Below are positions 6,932 through 13,219 of a stretch of DNA of 13,219 bases, piece after piece; the first letter of the stretch is position 1, and the number at the start of each line of letters is the position of its first letter. A program made the translations under genes and the position numbers. Source of the stretch: Eubacteriales Family XIII. Incertae Sedis bacterium (GTDB lineage Bacteria > Bacillota > Clostridia > Peptostreptococcales > Anaerovoracaceae); assembly GCA_031255695.1 (NCBI GenBank), contig JAIRSA010000007.1, positions 1-13,219 on the forward strand, written 5' to 3'. Below the pieces are notes generated by a model. It ran no database searches, was not told the origin of the DNA, and worked only from the letters and a program-made list of their open reading frames with translations.

Positions 6932-8436
6932 TTCAAGATCCTTTTCACCAACACCTCCATGGCCATGCCCCTAGAGCCCTTGACAAGGATCACGTCCCCT
7001 GCGGCCAGCATGCCTCTGATCGCCGCCCAGGCCTCGTCCTTTGTCGCAAAGCTCAGTATCTTCATGCCGGCCGCGCCTGCCCCGGCACCGCCACCTGCCG
7101 CCCCGGCCGCCGATCCAGCCCCAGCGCTGCCGCCTGCCGCCCCGGCAGCTGATCCTGCCCCGGCGCTGCCGCCTGCCGCCCCGGCAGCCGATCCAGCCCC
7201 AGCACTGCCGCCTGCCTTGGCCACGTATTCCGCCGCGCCCTCGGCGATCCCCGCCGCCTTCTCGCCCACGGCCACCAGCAGGCCGATCTTCTTCTTGGCC
7301 GCATAGGCGCCCACCTTGCGGTGGTACTCTGCGGATCTGCGCCCAAGCTCGTTCATGTCCCCCAATATGGCGATCTTCCGTATCCCCTTCACGCTTTCCA
7401 GCATATCCAGCGCCGCCCGCATCGAATCCGGGCTCGCATTGTATGTGTCGTCAATGATCTTCATGCCATCCTTGCCGGCCAGCCTGCCCGAAATCGTGAA
7501 GCTTGAAAGCCTTTTGGCGGACTCTTCCATCGAGATCCCAAGGCTGTGCACGGCAGCAACCGCGAGCGCCGCGTTCCCCGCATTGTGCCCGCCCAGTATC
7601 GGCATGAAGAACTTCACCATCTCGTCCCCATGCTCCAGGAAGAAGGTCAGGCCGTTCTCGCCCTCGCTCTCCACCTCCGATATGATGAAATCGTTCCTCC
7701 CCGTGCTGCCCACCTTGACAAGCCTGTAAGGGCCGGAGGCGCTCTCCTCCGTCAGGCAGCCGCCGTCCGTGTTCACGACCAGCACCTCGTCCGGGCCCAT
7801 GTAGTTCGTTATTTCCAGCTTGGCGTCCCTGATGCCTTCCTTGCTTTCGAAGTTCTGGATATGCGCGTCCCCGATATTCGTTATGACGCCGATGTCCGGC
7901 CTCACTATATCGGCAAGCATGTCTATCTCGCCCGGCGTGTACATGCCCATCTCGAAGACGCCGACCTCTGTGCCGGCCTCCATATTGAGCACTGATATGG
8001 GCAGCCCGATCTCATTGTTCATGTTCGTCGCCGACTTCGCCGTCCTGAAGCGCTCCTTGCATATGTGGTAGATCATCTCTTTAGTGGTCGTTTTGCCTGT
8101 GCTGCCGGTAACGCCGATCTTCTTTATGCCGAAGCCTTTTATGTAATGCCTTGCTAGATCCTGCAATGCCTTTGCGGTGTCTTCGGCCAGCACCACGTTC
8201 ATGCCGGCCGGCGCCGCGCCAGGATCCGATACCACGAAGCTGCGGCACCCCGCCTCCACGGCCTGCGGTATGAAGCTGTGGGCGTCATGCTTTTCCCCCA
8301 CGAGCGCGAAGAATAGATCCGATGCCCCAGCCTCGCGGGAATCCTTGGAGACGCCGCGCACAAGCGCACCTGGGTCGCCGCTTATCAGCCTGCCCCCTAC
8401 CGCTTCCGCTATTTCAGCCATACATAATTCTTTCAT
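6928..8436 (-). CDS. murF: UDP-MurNAc-tripeptide--D-alanyl-D-alanine ligase MurF
   Basis: 502 residues against the usual 450-460. MurF joins D-Ala-D-Ala to the UDP-MurNAc-tripeptide with ATP, completing the pentapeptide precursor. Motifs: N-terminal DSREAGASDLFFAL (32-45), P-loop GVTGSTGKTTTKE (108-120), NMNNEIGLP (138-146), FEMGM (161-165), DDTYNASPDSM (329-339), LGDMNELG (358-365) and LVKGSRG (484-490). The excess is a Gly/Ala/Ser insertion at residues 409-457 in the C-terminal ligase domain, made of three identical 13-residue units plus a partial fourth. The ATG at 8434-8436 has TAGGT about eight bases upstream. The 3' end overlaps mraY by four bases. murE, which normally sits just before murF, is not here. 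Confidence 0.96.
   Translation of the reverse strand: MKELCMAEIAEAVGGRLISGDPGALVRGVSKDSREAGASDLFFALVGEKHDAHSFIPQAVEAGCRSFVVSDPGAAPAGMNVVLAEDTAKALQDLARHYIKGFGIKKIGVTGSTGKTTTKEMIYHICKERFRTAKSATNMNNEIGLPISVLNMEAGTEVGVFEMGMYTPGEIDMLADIVRPDIGVITNIGDAHIQNFESKEGIRDAKLEITNYMGPDEVLVVNTDGGCLTEESASGPYRLVKVGSTGRNDFIISEVESEGENGLTFFLEHGDEMVKFFMPILGGHNAGNAALAVAAVHSLGISMEESAKRLSSFTISGRLAGKDGMKIIDDTYNASPDSMRAALDMLESVKGIRKIAILGDMNELGRRSAEYHRKVGAYAAKKKIGLLVAVGEKAAGIAEGAAEYVAKAGGSAGAGSAAGAAGGSAGAGSAAGAAGGSAGAGSAAGAAGGGAGAGAAGMKILSFATKDEAWAAIRGMLAAGDVILVKGSRGMAMEVLVKRILK
7066..7212 (-). repeat. In-frame 39-bp (13-residue) tandem repeat inside murF
   Basis: Units at 7212-7174, 7173-7135 and 7134-7096 each encode GGSAGAGSAAGAA exactly; a degenerate partial unit (GGGAGAGAAG) follows at 7095-7066. 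Adjacent units differ at four codon third positions (units 1 and 3 at only two), and every difference is synonymous. It lies between the VAVGEKAAGIAEGAAEYV and MKILSFATKDEA segments of the C-terminal domain, probably as a surface loop. Confidence 0.92.
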
Positions 8437-8521
8437 AATGTTTACCTATTTGTCAAGACCGCTGGATCCGTTTTTATGGTAGATATCAATTTCGGGAAAT
8501 GCCTTTTCGTCAGCGGCCGCA
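8437..8521. other. Spacer between ftsI and murF, at the usual site of murE
   Basis: An 85-base gap. Right after the ftsI stop it reads TGCGGCCGCTGACG on the minus strand, resembling the sequence after the ychF stop. The rest is relatively AT-rich. A TTGACA (plus-strand complement at 8451-8456) lies 11 bases before the murF start, but no -10 box follows at a workable distance. No murE remnant can be recognised in so short a stretch. Confidence 0.5.
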
Positions 8522-10600
8522 TTATCGGTACAGGAATACCGTGCCCCCTTTGGGCAGGCGCTCGCCCGCCTTCGGGTACTGATCCACGACCATGAAGTCC
8601 TCTTCCTCGCTGCCCTCCGGCGACACGGCGTACATCAGCTCGCTGCCCAGCAGCAGGCCGGCCGCGTCGCTGAAATTCATCGACTTCAGTTCTGGGACCG
8701 TCACGTAGGAGCTCTGCATCTTGGCCAAGGCTTCCTGGGTGTAAGACGGCATGATGTTCATGTGCCTCAGCACATTTACCATGATCTCCTTTATGCCCGG
8801 CCCTGCCGTCGTGCTGCCGAACTTGATGCCCTGCGGCTCGTCCACGATGAGCAGCACCGCGATCTGCGGATCTTCCATGGGCGCCATGGCCACCATTGAG
8901 CCCGTCACCTTGCCCGTCTTGTAGCTCCCGTTGTCCAGCTTCTCCGCCGTGCCCGTCTTGCCGCCTATCCTGTAACCCGGCACGGACGCCACCTTGCCCC
9001 CGCTCTCGGCGACGACGAACTCCATTATCTTCATCATCTCTGCAGCGGTCTGCTCGCTCACGACCTGCCTGACCGCCTGCGGCTCAAACTCCTCGATCAG
9101 CTGGCCGTCCTTATCCGCCACGGCCTTCACAAGCCTCGGCTGCATCAGCATGCCGCCGTTGCCCAGCGCGGAGACCGCTGTGATCAGCTGTATGGGCGTG
9201 ACGGACAGCCCCTGGCCGAACGACATGGTGGCCAGGCCGACCTGCCCGGCGCTCTCCTTGCTCTGCAACAGGGCCGACCCCTCGCCCGGATAGTCGATCT
9301 CCGTTTTCGACGTTATGCCGAAGCGCTCTATATAGTCGTAGAACGTGTCGAAGCCCATGCGCTGCGCCAGCTGTATCATTACAGGATTGCAAGAGTTCCC
9401 CACGGCCTCTGTGAGCGTCTCCGCGCCATGCGGGTCATAATACCGCCAGCATCTGAGGCTGTTGTTGCCTACCTGGTAGTACCCCGTGCAGCGGAAACTG
9501 TCCGTGGGCGTCACGACCCTCTCCTCCAGCGCTGCCGACACGGTTATCAGCTTGAATGTGGAGCCGGGGTCATAGACGTCGCTCACCATGGGGTTGCGCC
9601 ACATCTTGTTCCAATGCTGCACCTGCTCATTCGGCGGCAGCCCCCCGACATACTCTGCTTCCGCCGGGTCCAGCGGCACCCTGGGGTCGTTGGGGTCATA
9701 GTCGGGCGTCATGCCCATGGCCAGTATGTCCCCGTTGCGCGGATCCATCACGATACACATCACACGCTGCGCGCTCGTGGTTTCGGCCACATTGCCTATG
9801 GCCTTTTCCACATAATGCTGGATCGCTTCATCTATGGTGAGCACGACATTCATGCCGTTCTTCTCTTCGTAATGCTTTTCCGTGCCGTATGCGATGATGT
9901 CGCCGTACCTGTCGGTCTTCTTTATCCATCTCCCCGATATGCCGGTCAGGTACTGATCGTACTTCATCTCTATGCCGCCGCGCCCGTAGCCGTCATCGTT
10001 CACCGAGCCCAGCACATGGGCGGCGAAGGGTCCATACGGGTAATACCGGCTCACGTCGTCCTCGAACTCCACGCCGGCGATCTTGTTCTCCTTGATCCAC
10101 GCGTCCAGCCCGTCCTTGGCGTCCTTGCTCACGTCGCGGGCTATCCTGACGCGCTGCTTGTCCTGCGACACGAGCCCCCGCAGCGCCTCTTCGTCCATGC
10201 CAAGCTGCTGCGCGAAGGCCACCATAAGCCCCTCCGGTAGCTTGCTGACGCCGCTCTTCTTTTCGCGCACGCCGAAACCTGCGGGCCTCACCCAGACCCT
10301 GTACGAAACCGCGCTTACCGCCAGCCCCTTCATGTTCCTATCCAGTATGCCGCCGCGGTGCGCCGGGATCATCACGTCCTTGGTCTGGCGCTCGGCCGCC
10401 TCCGCCGCATAGGTGTCGCTCTCCACGACAGCTATCCAGCCCACGCGGCAGATCAGCGCCACAAAGCAGCATGAAATGGCCACAAATGTGAATATCAGCC
10501 TGCCCTGGGTGCGGATATTCATATCCTTCCTGAACTGGCTGCCTATCCATTCCCATAACCTTATGCCCGCTGTCTTTTTCCTTCTCTCCTTCTTCACCAT
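8522..10600 (-). CDS. ftsI: Class B penicillin-binding protein (FtsI/PBP2B-type transpeptidase) with PASTA domain
   Basis: 692 residues. It crosslinks septal peptidoglycan outside the membrane, together with FtsW. Order of parts: basic cytoplasmic tail (1-30), one membrane segment (about 34-58), the PBP dimerisation domain with HRGGILDRN (81-89), the transpeptidase domain with STFK (347-350, active Ser347), SCN (403-405) and KTGT (548-551), and one C-terminal PASTA domain (about 631-692). Bacillus carries both pbpB and spoVD at this position; here there is one gene. A single PASTA domain resembles SpoVD, but genomic position suggests the division enzyme, so assignment between the two is uncertain. 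The ATG overlaps the ftsL stop by seven bases and has only a weak ribosome binding site, so it probably relies on coupling. An alternative start at residue 27 would leave almost no cytoplasmic tail. Confidence 0.94.
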   Translation of the reverse strand: MVKKERRKKTAGIRLWEWIGSQFRKDMNIRTQGRLIFTFVAISCCFVALICRVGWIAVVESDTYAAEAAERQTKDVMIPAHRGGILDRNMKGLAVSAVSYRVWVRPAGFGVREKKSGVSKLPEGLMVAFAQQLGMDEEALRGLVSQDKQRVRIARDVSKDAKDGLDAWIKENKIAGVEFEDDVSRYYPYGPFAAHVLGSVNDDGYGRGGIEMKYDQYLTGISGRWIKKTDRYGDIIAYGTEKHYEEKNGMNVVLTIDEAIQHYVEKAIGNVAETTSAQRVMCIVMDPRNGDILAMGMTPDYDPNDPRVPLDPAEAEYVGGLPPNEQVQHWNKMWRNPMVSDVYDPGSTFKLITVSAALEERVVTPTDSFRCTGYYQVGNNSLRCWRYYDPHGAETLTEAVGNSCNPVMIQLAQRMGFDTFYDYIERFGITSKTEIDYPGEGSALLQSKESAGQVGLATMSFGQGLSVTPIQLITAVSALGNGGMLMQPRLVKAVADKDGQLIEEFEPQAVRQVVSEQTAAEMMKIMEFVVAESGGKVASVPGYRIGGKTGTAEKLDNGSYKTGKVTGSMVAMAPMEDPQIAVLLIVDEPQGIKFGSTTAGPGIKEIMVNVLRHMNIMPSYTQEALAKMQSSYVTVPELKSMNFSDAAGLLLGSELMYAVSPEGSEEEDFMVVDQYPKAGERLPKGGTVFLYR

Positions 10601-11052
10601 AGCTCGTACGCGTTTTCCTTGATATATTGCGCGAAATCGTTCACTTGGACGGTGCCGTCGACTATGAATACGAACTGCTCCGGCAATGGGTAGATCATGC
10701 CCAGTTCCTCGATGGCCCTTGACTCTATGCGGCTTATGCCCGAAGCATTCTTGATCTGCACCTCCAGGTTCTCGATCTCGATGTTGATGGCTGCCGTGTC
10801 TTTTATTGTCTGGTTTATATGCTGCTGTATGGACGCGTCGTAATTTGCCGGGACAATGCCGAAGACTACCATGATAATGCCGCTCAGCAACAGCAAAACA
10901 AGCAGGTTCGCCCTTACGTAAGTGTTGGCCTTGGGCGCCGGTTTGGCGGGCCTCTTCTCGCGTTCCTGCTTGGGTGCCAGGTCCACCCCATAATAGGCGT
11001 CCCTTTTGTCATGTCTGGTTCTTGCCCTTGTGGCGTTGGTTGCCGGTATCAT
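10594..11052 (-). CDS. ftsL: FtsL-like septum formation initiator protein
   Basis: 152 residues with the FtsL/DivIC plan: a basic, Pro/Lys-rich cytoplasmic tail (1-47), one membrane segment (about 49-67, NLLVLLLLSGIIMVVFGIV), a short extracytoplasmic coiled coil (about 72-102) and the conserved end of the domain, AIEELGMIYPLPEQFVFI (113-130). FtsL joins DivIC and DivIB and activates the FtsW-PBP pair. Sequence similarity in this family is low, so the assignment rests on topology, the coiled coil, the ELGMIYP-type motif and the fixed position between rsmH and the PBP gene. AGGAG lies about eleven bases before the ATG at 11050-11052. The gene overlaps the PBP start by seven bases, and it is separated from rsmH by an unusually long spacer. 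Confidence 0.87.
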   Translation of the reverse strand: MIPATNATRARTRHDKRDAYYGVDLAPKQEREKRPAKPAPKANTYVRANLLVLLLLSGIIMVVFGIVPANYDASIQQHINQTIKDTAAINIEIENLEVQIKNASGISRIESRAIEELGMIYPLPEQFVFIVDGTVQVNDFAQYIKENAYELW

Positions 11053-11224
11053 ATCTTCACTGTCTCCTGATCGTCTCTCGGCCGCCCTGCGGCAGCCCCC
11101 CTATGACTGTCCCCCTGTCCGCCTTGCGGCGGCGCCCCTGTTGTATCCCTTGCCCGGTTTCCCTAAGCCATGCCCCTGTTGTGCATGCCGTCTGCCCTTA
11201 AATGCCCTGGCTGGACGGCCGCCC
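11053..11224. other. Spacer between rsmH and ftsL with small hairpin and direct repeat
   Basis: A 172-base gap without a credible open frame. On the minus strand CCGCC-GCAA-GGCGG (11119-11132) can form a five-pair stem closed by a GNRA-type loop, with no U-run after it. An 11-base direct repeat, GCCCCTGTTGT on the plus strand, occurs at 11134-11144 and 11172-11182. No convincing promoter is seen. Confidence 0.45.
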
Positions 11225-12184
11225 CTATGGCCGCGCCAGTTTCTCTATGGCCCTCAGTTTCGCGCTGCGTGCCCTTGGGTTGGATTCCAGCTCCTCATCC
11301 GACGGCGTCAGCGGCTTCCGTGTCAGCCGCTTGGCGTCCGCCACCTTGCCGCACACGCAGGCCGGCAGGCCTTTCGGGCACACGCACGGGTCTTCGCGCC
11401 TCGCGAAGGCCTCCTTGACTATCCTGTCTTCCAGCGAATGGAAGGTGATCACGCACAGCCGCCCCCCTGGGTTCAGGCAGTCCATGAAATCCTCCAGCGC
11501 CCCCGGCAATGCCGAAAGTTCCTCATTCACCTCTATCCTTATCGCCTGGAAGACGCGCTTGGCCGGATGCGGCCCGTTGCGCCTGGCGGAAGCGGGTATG
11601 GCGTCCTTTATTATGCCCACAAGCTCGCCCGTGCCCGTGATAGGGCCTTTCTTGCGGCGTTCCGCTATAAACGCGCTGATGCGCGAGGCCCAGCGTTCCT
11701 CCCCGTATGCCCTGAATATCCTTGTCAGTTCGTCCCGGCTGTACTCGTTGACGACGGTTTCGGCTGTAAGCCCGCCCGTATCCCCTGAAGCGTCCATCCT
11801 CATGTCCAGCGGCGCGTCCGCCATGTACGAAAAGCCTCTGGCGGGATTGTCGAGCTGGAAGGAAGACACCCCCAGATCCAGCAGCGCCCCGTCCAGGCCG
11901 GCCACCCCGGCGTCGCGGAGCACCTTCTTGATGTCTTTGAAATTGTCATGGAACAGCATCTTCCCGCATTGGAATTTTTCCAGCGCCTGCCTGGAGGCCT
12001 CCAGGGCGTCCGCGTCCCTGTCCACCCCTATCAGCAGCCCATCCGGCCCCAATGCGGCGCAGATGCCTGCGGCATGCGAGCCGCCGCCCAGCGTCCCGTC
12101 CGCGAACACGCCCCCGGGCCTGGAAGCCACGCCGAGCAGCGCCATGGCTTCATTGTACATCACCGGTTTGTGGGAATAGTCCAT
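11225..12184 (-). CDS. rsmH: 16S rRNA (cytosine(1402)-N(4))-methyltransferase RsmH (MraW)
   Basis: About 319 residues. RsmH uses S-adenosylmethionine to methylate N4 of C1402 in 16S rRNA and is a conserved second gene of dcw clusters. Motifs, numbered from the chosen ATG: HKPVM (5-9), the AdoMet loop DGTLGGGSH (29-37), DRDADAL (55-61), LLDLGVSSFQLD (101-112), RGFSYMADAPLDMRMD (116-131), HPAKRVFQAIRIEVN (206-220), ITFHSLEDRIVK (246-257) and NPRARSAKLRAIE (302-314). A four-cysteine segment (CVCPKGLPACVC, 267-278) resembles that of many Bacillota homologues. I chose the ATG at 12182-12184 because family members begin shortly before HKPV; an in-frame GTG at 12203-12205 would add seven residues. 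It follows mraZ after 32 bases. Confidence 0.95.
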   Translation of the reverse strand: MDYSHKPVMYNEAMALLGVASRPGGVFADGTLGGGSHAAGICAALGPDGLLIGVDRDADALEASRQALEKFQCGKMLFHDNFKDIKKVLRDAGVAGLDGALLDLGVSSFQLDNPARGFSYMADAPLDMRMDASGDTGGLTAETVVNEYSRDELTRIFRAYGEERWASRISAFIAERRKKGPITGTGELVGIIKDAIPASARRNGPHPAKRVFQAIRIEVNEELSALPGALEDFMDCLNPGGRLCVITFHSLEDRIVKEAFARREDPCVCPKGLPACVCGKVADAKRLTRKPLTPSDEELESNPRARSAKLRAIEKLARP

Positions 12185-12216
12185 ATGCCGCGTGCCCCCC
12201 GTCACAAATGCCGCCG

Positions 12217-12750
12217 CTACGCGCCATGTCCCAAGGCGCCGCGCTTCAGCTTCGAAGCGTAGTTGCTGAGCGCCTTCACATCCTTGCCGGATATGCTCTG
12301 CTCATAGGCCTTCCTGTCCCATATCTCCAGCATTTTGAACATGCCTACCGTCGCCAGCTCGCGGCTGATGCCCGCATACTCGCGCGCGATGGGCGGTATC
12401 GTCACCCGCCCCTGCTTGTCTATGTCGCAGTAGTTCGCCGAGGTGTAATAATGCCGCAGCAGATCCCTGATGTTCTCGTCGTCCTCCGGCAGCCCTGCCA
12501 GATCCGATATGAATTTCTCCCATCCATTCAGCGTAAACGCATAGAGGCAGCGCTCGATGCCGTGGACAATCACGCATTTCCCCTCGTAATCTTTTCTCAG
12601 CTTCCCTGGTTTCGCCTCTTTGCCGACCCCCGTGCCGACGGTTTCTGGAACGCCATCGATGTGGCGTATGTCGAAGTCTTCGCAATACTTTGCAGGCATG
12701 AACATGCGGTTGTTGTCATCTATAGAGTTGTCAACGCGCCCGACCAGCAT
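12217..12750 (-). CDS. mraZ: Transcriptional regulator MraZ, enlarged variant
   Basis: 177 residues against a usual length near 143. MraZ has two AbrB/SpoVT-like half domains, assembles into rings and binds direct repeats upstream of its own operon. The second half is canonical: YCDIDKQGRVTIPPIAREYAGI (107-128), with the DxQGR DNA-binding motif. The first half is altered: NSIDDNNRMFMPAKYCEDF (8-26) has NR where family members have GR. Residues about 28-55 (HIDGVPETVGTGVGKEAKPG and flanks) look like an insertion between the first motif and the conserved VIVHGIERCLYAF (60-72). The ATG at 12748-12750 has GGAGG six to seven bases upstream, a strong site. It is the first gene of the operon, 48 bases after the operator-like repeats, so self-repression is likely. 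Confidence 0.93.
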   Translation of the reverse strand: MLVGRVDNSIDDNNRMFMPAKYCEDFDIRHIDGVPETVGTGVGKEAKPGKLRKDYEGKCVIVHGIERCLYAFTLNGWEKFISDLAGLPEDDENIRDLLRHYYTSANYCDIDKQGRVTIPPIAREYAGISRELATVGMFKMLEIWDRKAYEQSISGKDVKALSNYASKLKRGALGHGA

Positions 12751-12798
12751 GATTTGCCTCCAATACTAAGAATAAACCGTCCTATTGTTTTCGTATCG

Positions 12799-12832
12799 AC
12801 TCCAATATACTCCATTTTACTCCAAAACACAA
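12799..12832 (-). promoter_or_regulatory. mraZ promoter with embedded MraZ-type operator repeats
   Basis: On the minus strand, TTGTGT (12832-12827) is followed by a 17-base spacer and TATATT (12809-12804), a sigma-A-like promoter with a good -10 and a weak -35. TGGAGT occurs three times at exact ten-base steps: 12819-12824, 12809-12814 and 12799-12804. The first two lie in the spacer and the third overlaps the -10. Characterised MraZ operators are also short G-rich direct repeats at ten-base spacing, so occupancy here should block RNA polymerase. The expected transcript leader is about 45 bases. Confidence 0.75.
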
Positions 12833-12842
12833 TCATTTGGGC

Positions 12843-12874
12843 AAAAAAAAATCGAGCATAAAGCTCTTTTTTTT
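12843..12874 (-). terminator. Rho-independent terminator upstream of mraZ (possibly bidirectional)
   Basis: On the minus strand a run of eight A precedes GAGC, a five-base loop UUUAU, GCUC, then GA and nine U. The short GC stem can be extended by A-U pairing. The layout is nearly symmetrical, so it could also act on plus-strand transcription. It lies ten bases before the mraZ -35 box and would insulate the dcw operon from ychF transcription. Confidence 0.7.
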
Positions 12875-13039
12875 AATAATCCTTATGTGGGCATGCTTAT
12901 CTGCGAATAATATCAATATATCGCGTAGAATATGCGTTCGCATACCAAATATAGATATGCTTTCCCGTGTACACACAAGCGGCCGCCTGCGGCGATCGGG
13001 GCATCCGTCTGCACCGAACGCCCGCGTCAGCCGCCCGCA
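12875..13039. other. Non-coding region after ychF
   Basis: About 165 bases. The half near ychF is GC-rich and holds two copies of a TGAYGCGGGCG sequence directly at and after the ychF stop (13019-13042) and a GCCGC/GCGGC hairpin (12982-12993) without a U-run. The other half (about 12897-12965) is strongly AT-rich and contains the inverted repeat TATGCG/CGCATA (12931-12944). No credible gene is present. Confidence 0.5.
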
Positions 13040-13219
13040 TCAGACATTGAACAGGAAATGGACCACATCGCCGTCCTTGACCACGTAGTCCTTCCCTTCC
13101 GAACGTATCAGGCCCTTCTCCCTTGCTGCTGCCAGGCTCCCGCCGCACTCCATCAGCCTGTCGTAGGCTATGGTCTCGGCGCGTATGAAGCCCTTCTCGA
13201 AATCCGTGTGTATGCGCCC
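13040..13219 (-). CDS. ychF: Ribosome-binding ATPase YchF (C-terminal 59 residues)
   Basis: Only the 3' end is in the window; the gene continues past the right edge. The visible peptide begins GRIHTDFEKGFIRAETIAY and ends VVKDGDVVHFLFNV, which is the highly conserved C-terminal TGS domain of YchF (OLA1) proteins, including RSEGKDYVVKDGD. YchF is an Obg-family P-loop protein that prefers ATP and associates with ribosomes. The stop TGA is at 13040-13042. It is on the same strand as the dcw operon but separated by 289 bases with a terminator and a new promoter, so it is a separate transcription unit. Confidence 0.95.
   Translation of the reverse strand, partial: GRIHTDFEKGFIRAETIAYDRLMECGGSLAAAREKGLIRSEGKDYVVKDGDVVHFLFNV

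Noticed and set aside
8451..8456. TTGACA as the -35 box of a murF promoter
   Set aside because: It lies only 11 bases before the murF start and no -10-like hexamer occurs 16-19 bases further on.
11202..12179. Long open frame (325 codons) on the plus strand opposite rsmH
   Set aside because: Antisense to an intact RsmH gene; Ser/Pro/Arg-rich composition without domain structure. Other plus-strand frames in the window are rejected for the same reason.
12931..12944. TATGCG/CGCATA palindrome as an operator
   Set aside because: It is over 100 bases upstream of the mraZ promoter and beyond the terminator, with no second copy; no regulator can be linked to it.
12982..12993. GC-rich hairpin as the ychF terminator
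   Set aside because: It has no following U-run; the hairpin with A and U tracts at 12843-12874 is a much better candidate.
12897..13148. Minus-strand open frame of 83 codons overlapping the ychF end
   Set aside because: It is out of frame with the highly conserved YchF C-terminus and continues into AT-rich non-coding sequence; no domain is seen.
1..13219. A new multi-gene system, mobile element, tRNA or riboswitch
   Set aside because: All identified genes belong to the standard dcw cluster plus ychF. I saw no transposase, integrase, attachment site, tRNA-like fold or known riboswitch core; a covariance-model search would be needed to exclude RNA elements fully.

Overview
The window is a division-and-cell-wall (dcw) gene cluster of a GC-rich, Gram-positive-type bacterium, most likely a member of the Bacillota (class Clostridia). 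Support for that placement: a short bitopic FtsL/DivIC-type protein, a class B penicillin-binding protein with a C-terminal PASTA domain, a POTRA-containing DivIB/FtsQ, and a tandem pair of DUF881 (YlxW/YlxX-type) genes after ftsQ. Genus cannot be read from this sequence. Isoleucine is often coded by ATA despite the high GC. All real genes lie on the minus strand, so transcription runs from high to low coordinates.

Layout in transcription order: the 3' end of ychF (13219-13040); a non-coding stretch with an AT-rich half, a rho-independent terminator (12843-12874) and a promoter carrying three ten-bp-spaced MraZ-operator-like repeats (12799-12832); then mraZ, rsmH (mraW), an ftsL-like gene, a PASTA-type ftsI/pbpB, murF, mraY, murD, ftsW, murG, ftsQ/divIB, a DUF881 gene and the first 89 codons of a second DUF881 gene running off the left edge. 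Most junctions from ftsL to the end overlap or nearly touch (ATGA overlaps at ftsW-murG, murF-mraY and DUF881-DUF881; 7 bp at ftsL-ftsI; 11 bp at murD-ftsW), indicating one translationally coupled operon. Spacers that break the pattern are rsmH-ftsL (172 bp), ftsI-murF (85 bp), mraY-murD (74 bp, with a perfect 11-bp inverted repeat) and ftsQ-DUF881 (about 245 bp, with a five-copy 20-bp tandem array).

Working together, MurD and MurF act on the UDP-MurNAc-peptide precursor, MraY and MurG make lipid I and lipid II, FtsW polymerises glycan and the class B PBP crosslinks it, while FtsL and DivIB form the regulatory part of the septal synthase. MraZ and RsmH are the usual leading genes, and MraZ probably represses its own promoter. 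murE is missing from its usual place between the PBP gene and murF; murB and murC are also not in the window.

I found no new multi-gene system: this is a well-known cluster. What is unusual is fine structure: exact peptide repeats inserted into MurF and MurD, a tandem DNA array plus related short sequences placed right after several stop codons, an MraZ with a changed first DxxGR motif and an insertion, a hairpin inside the operon, and an AT-rich, poly-A segment within ftsQ.
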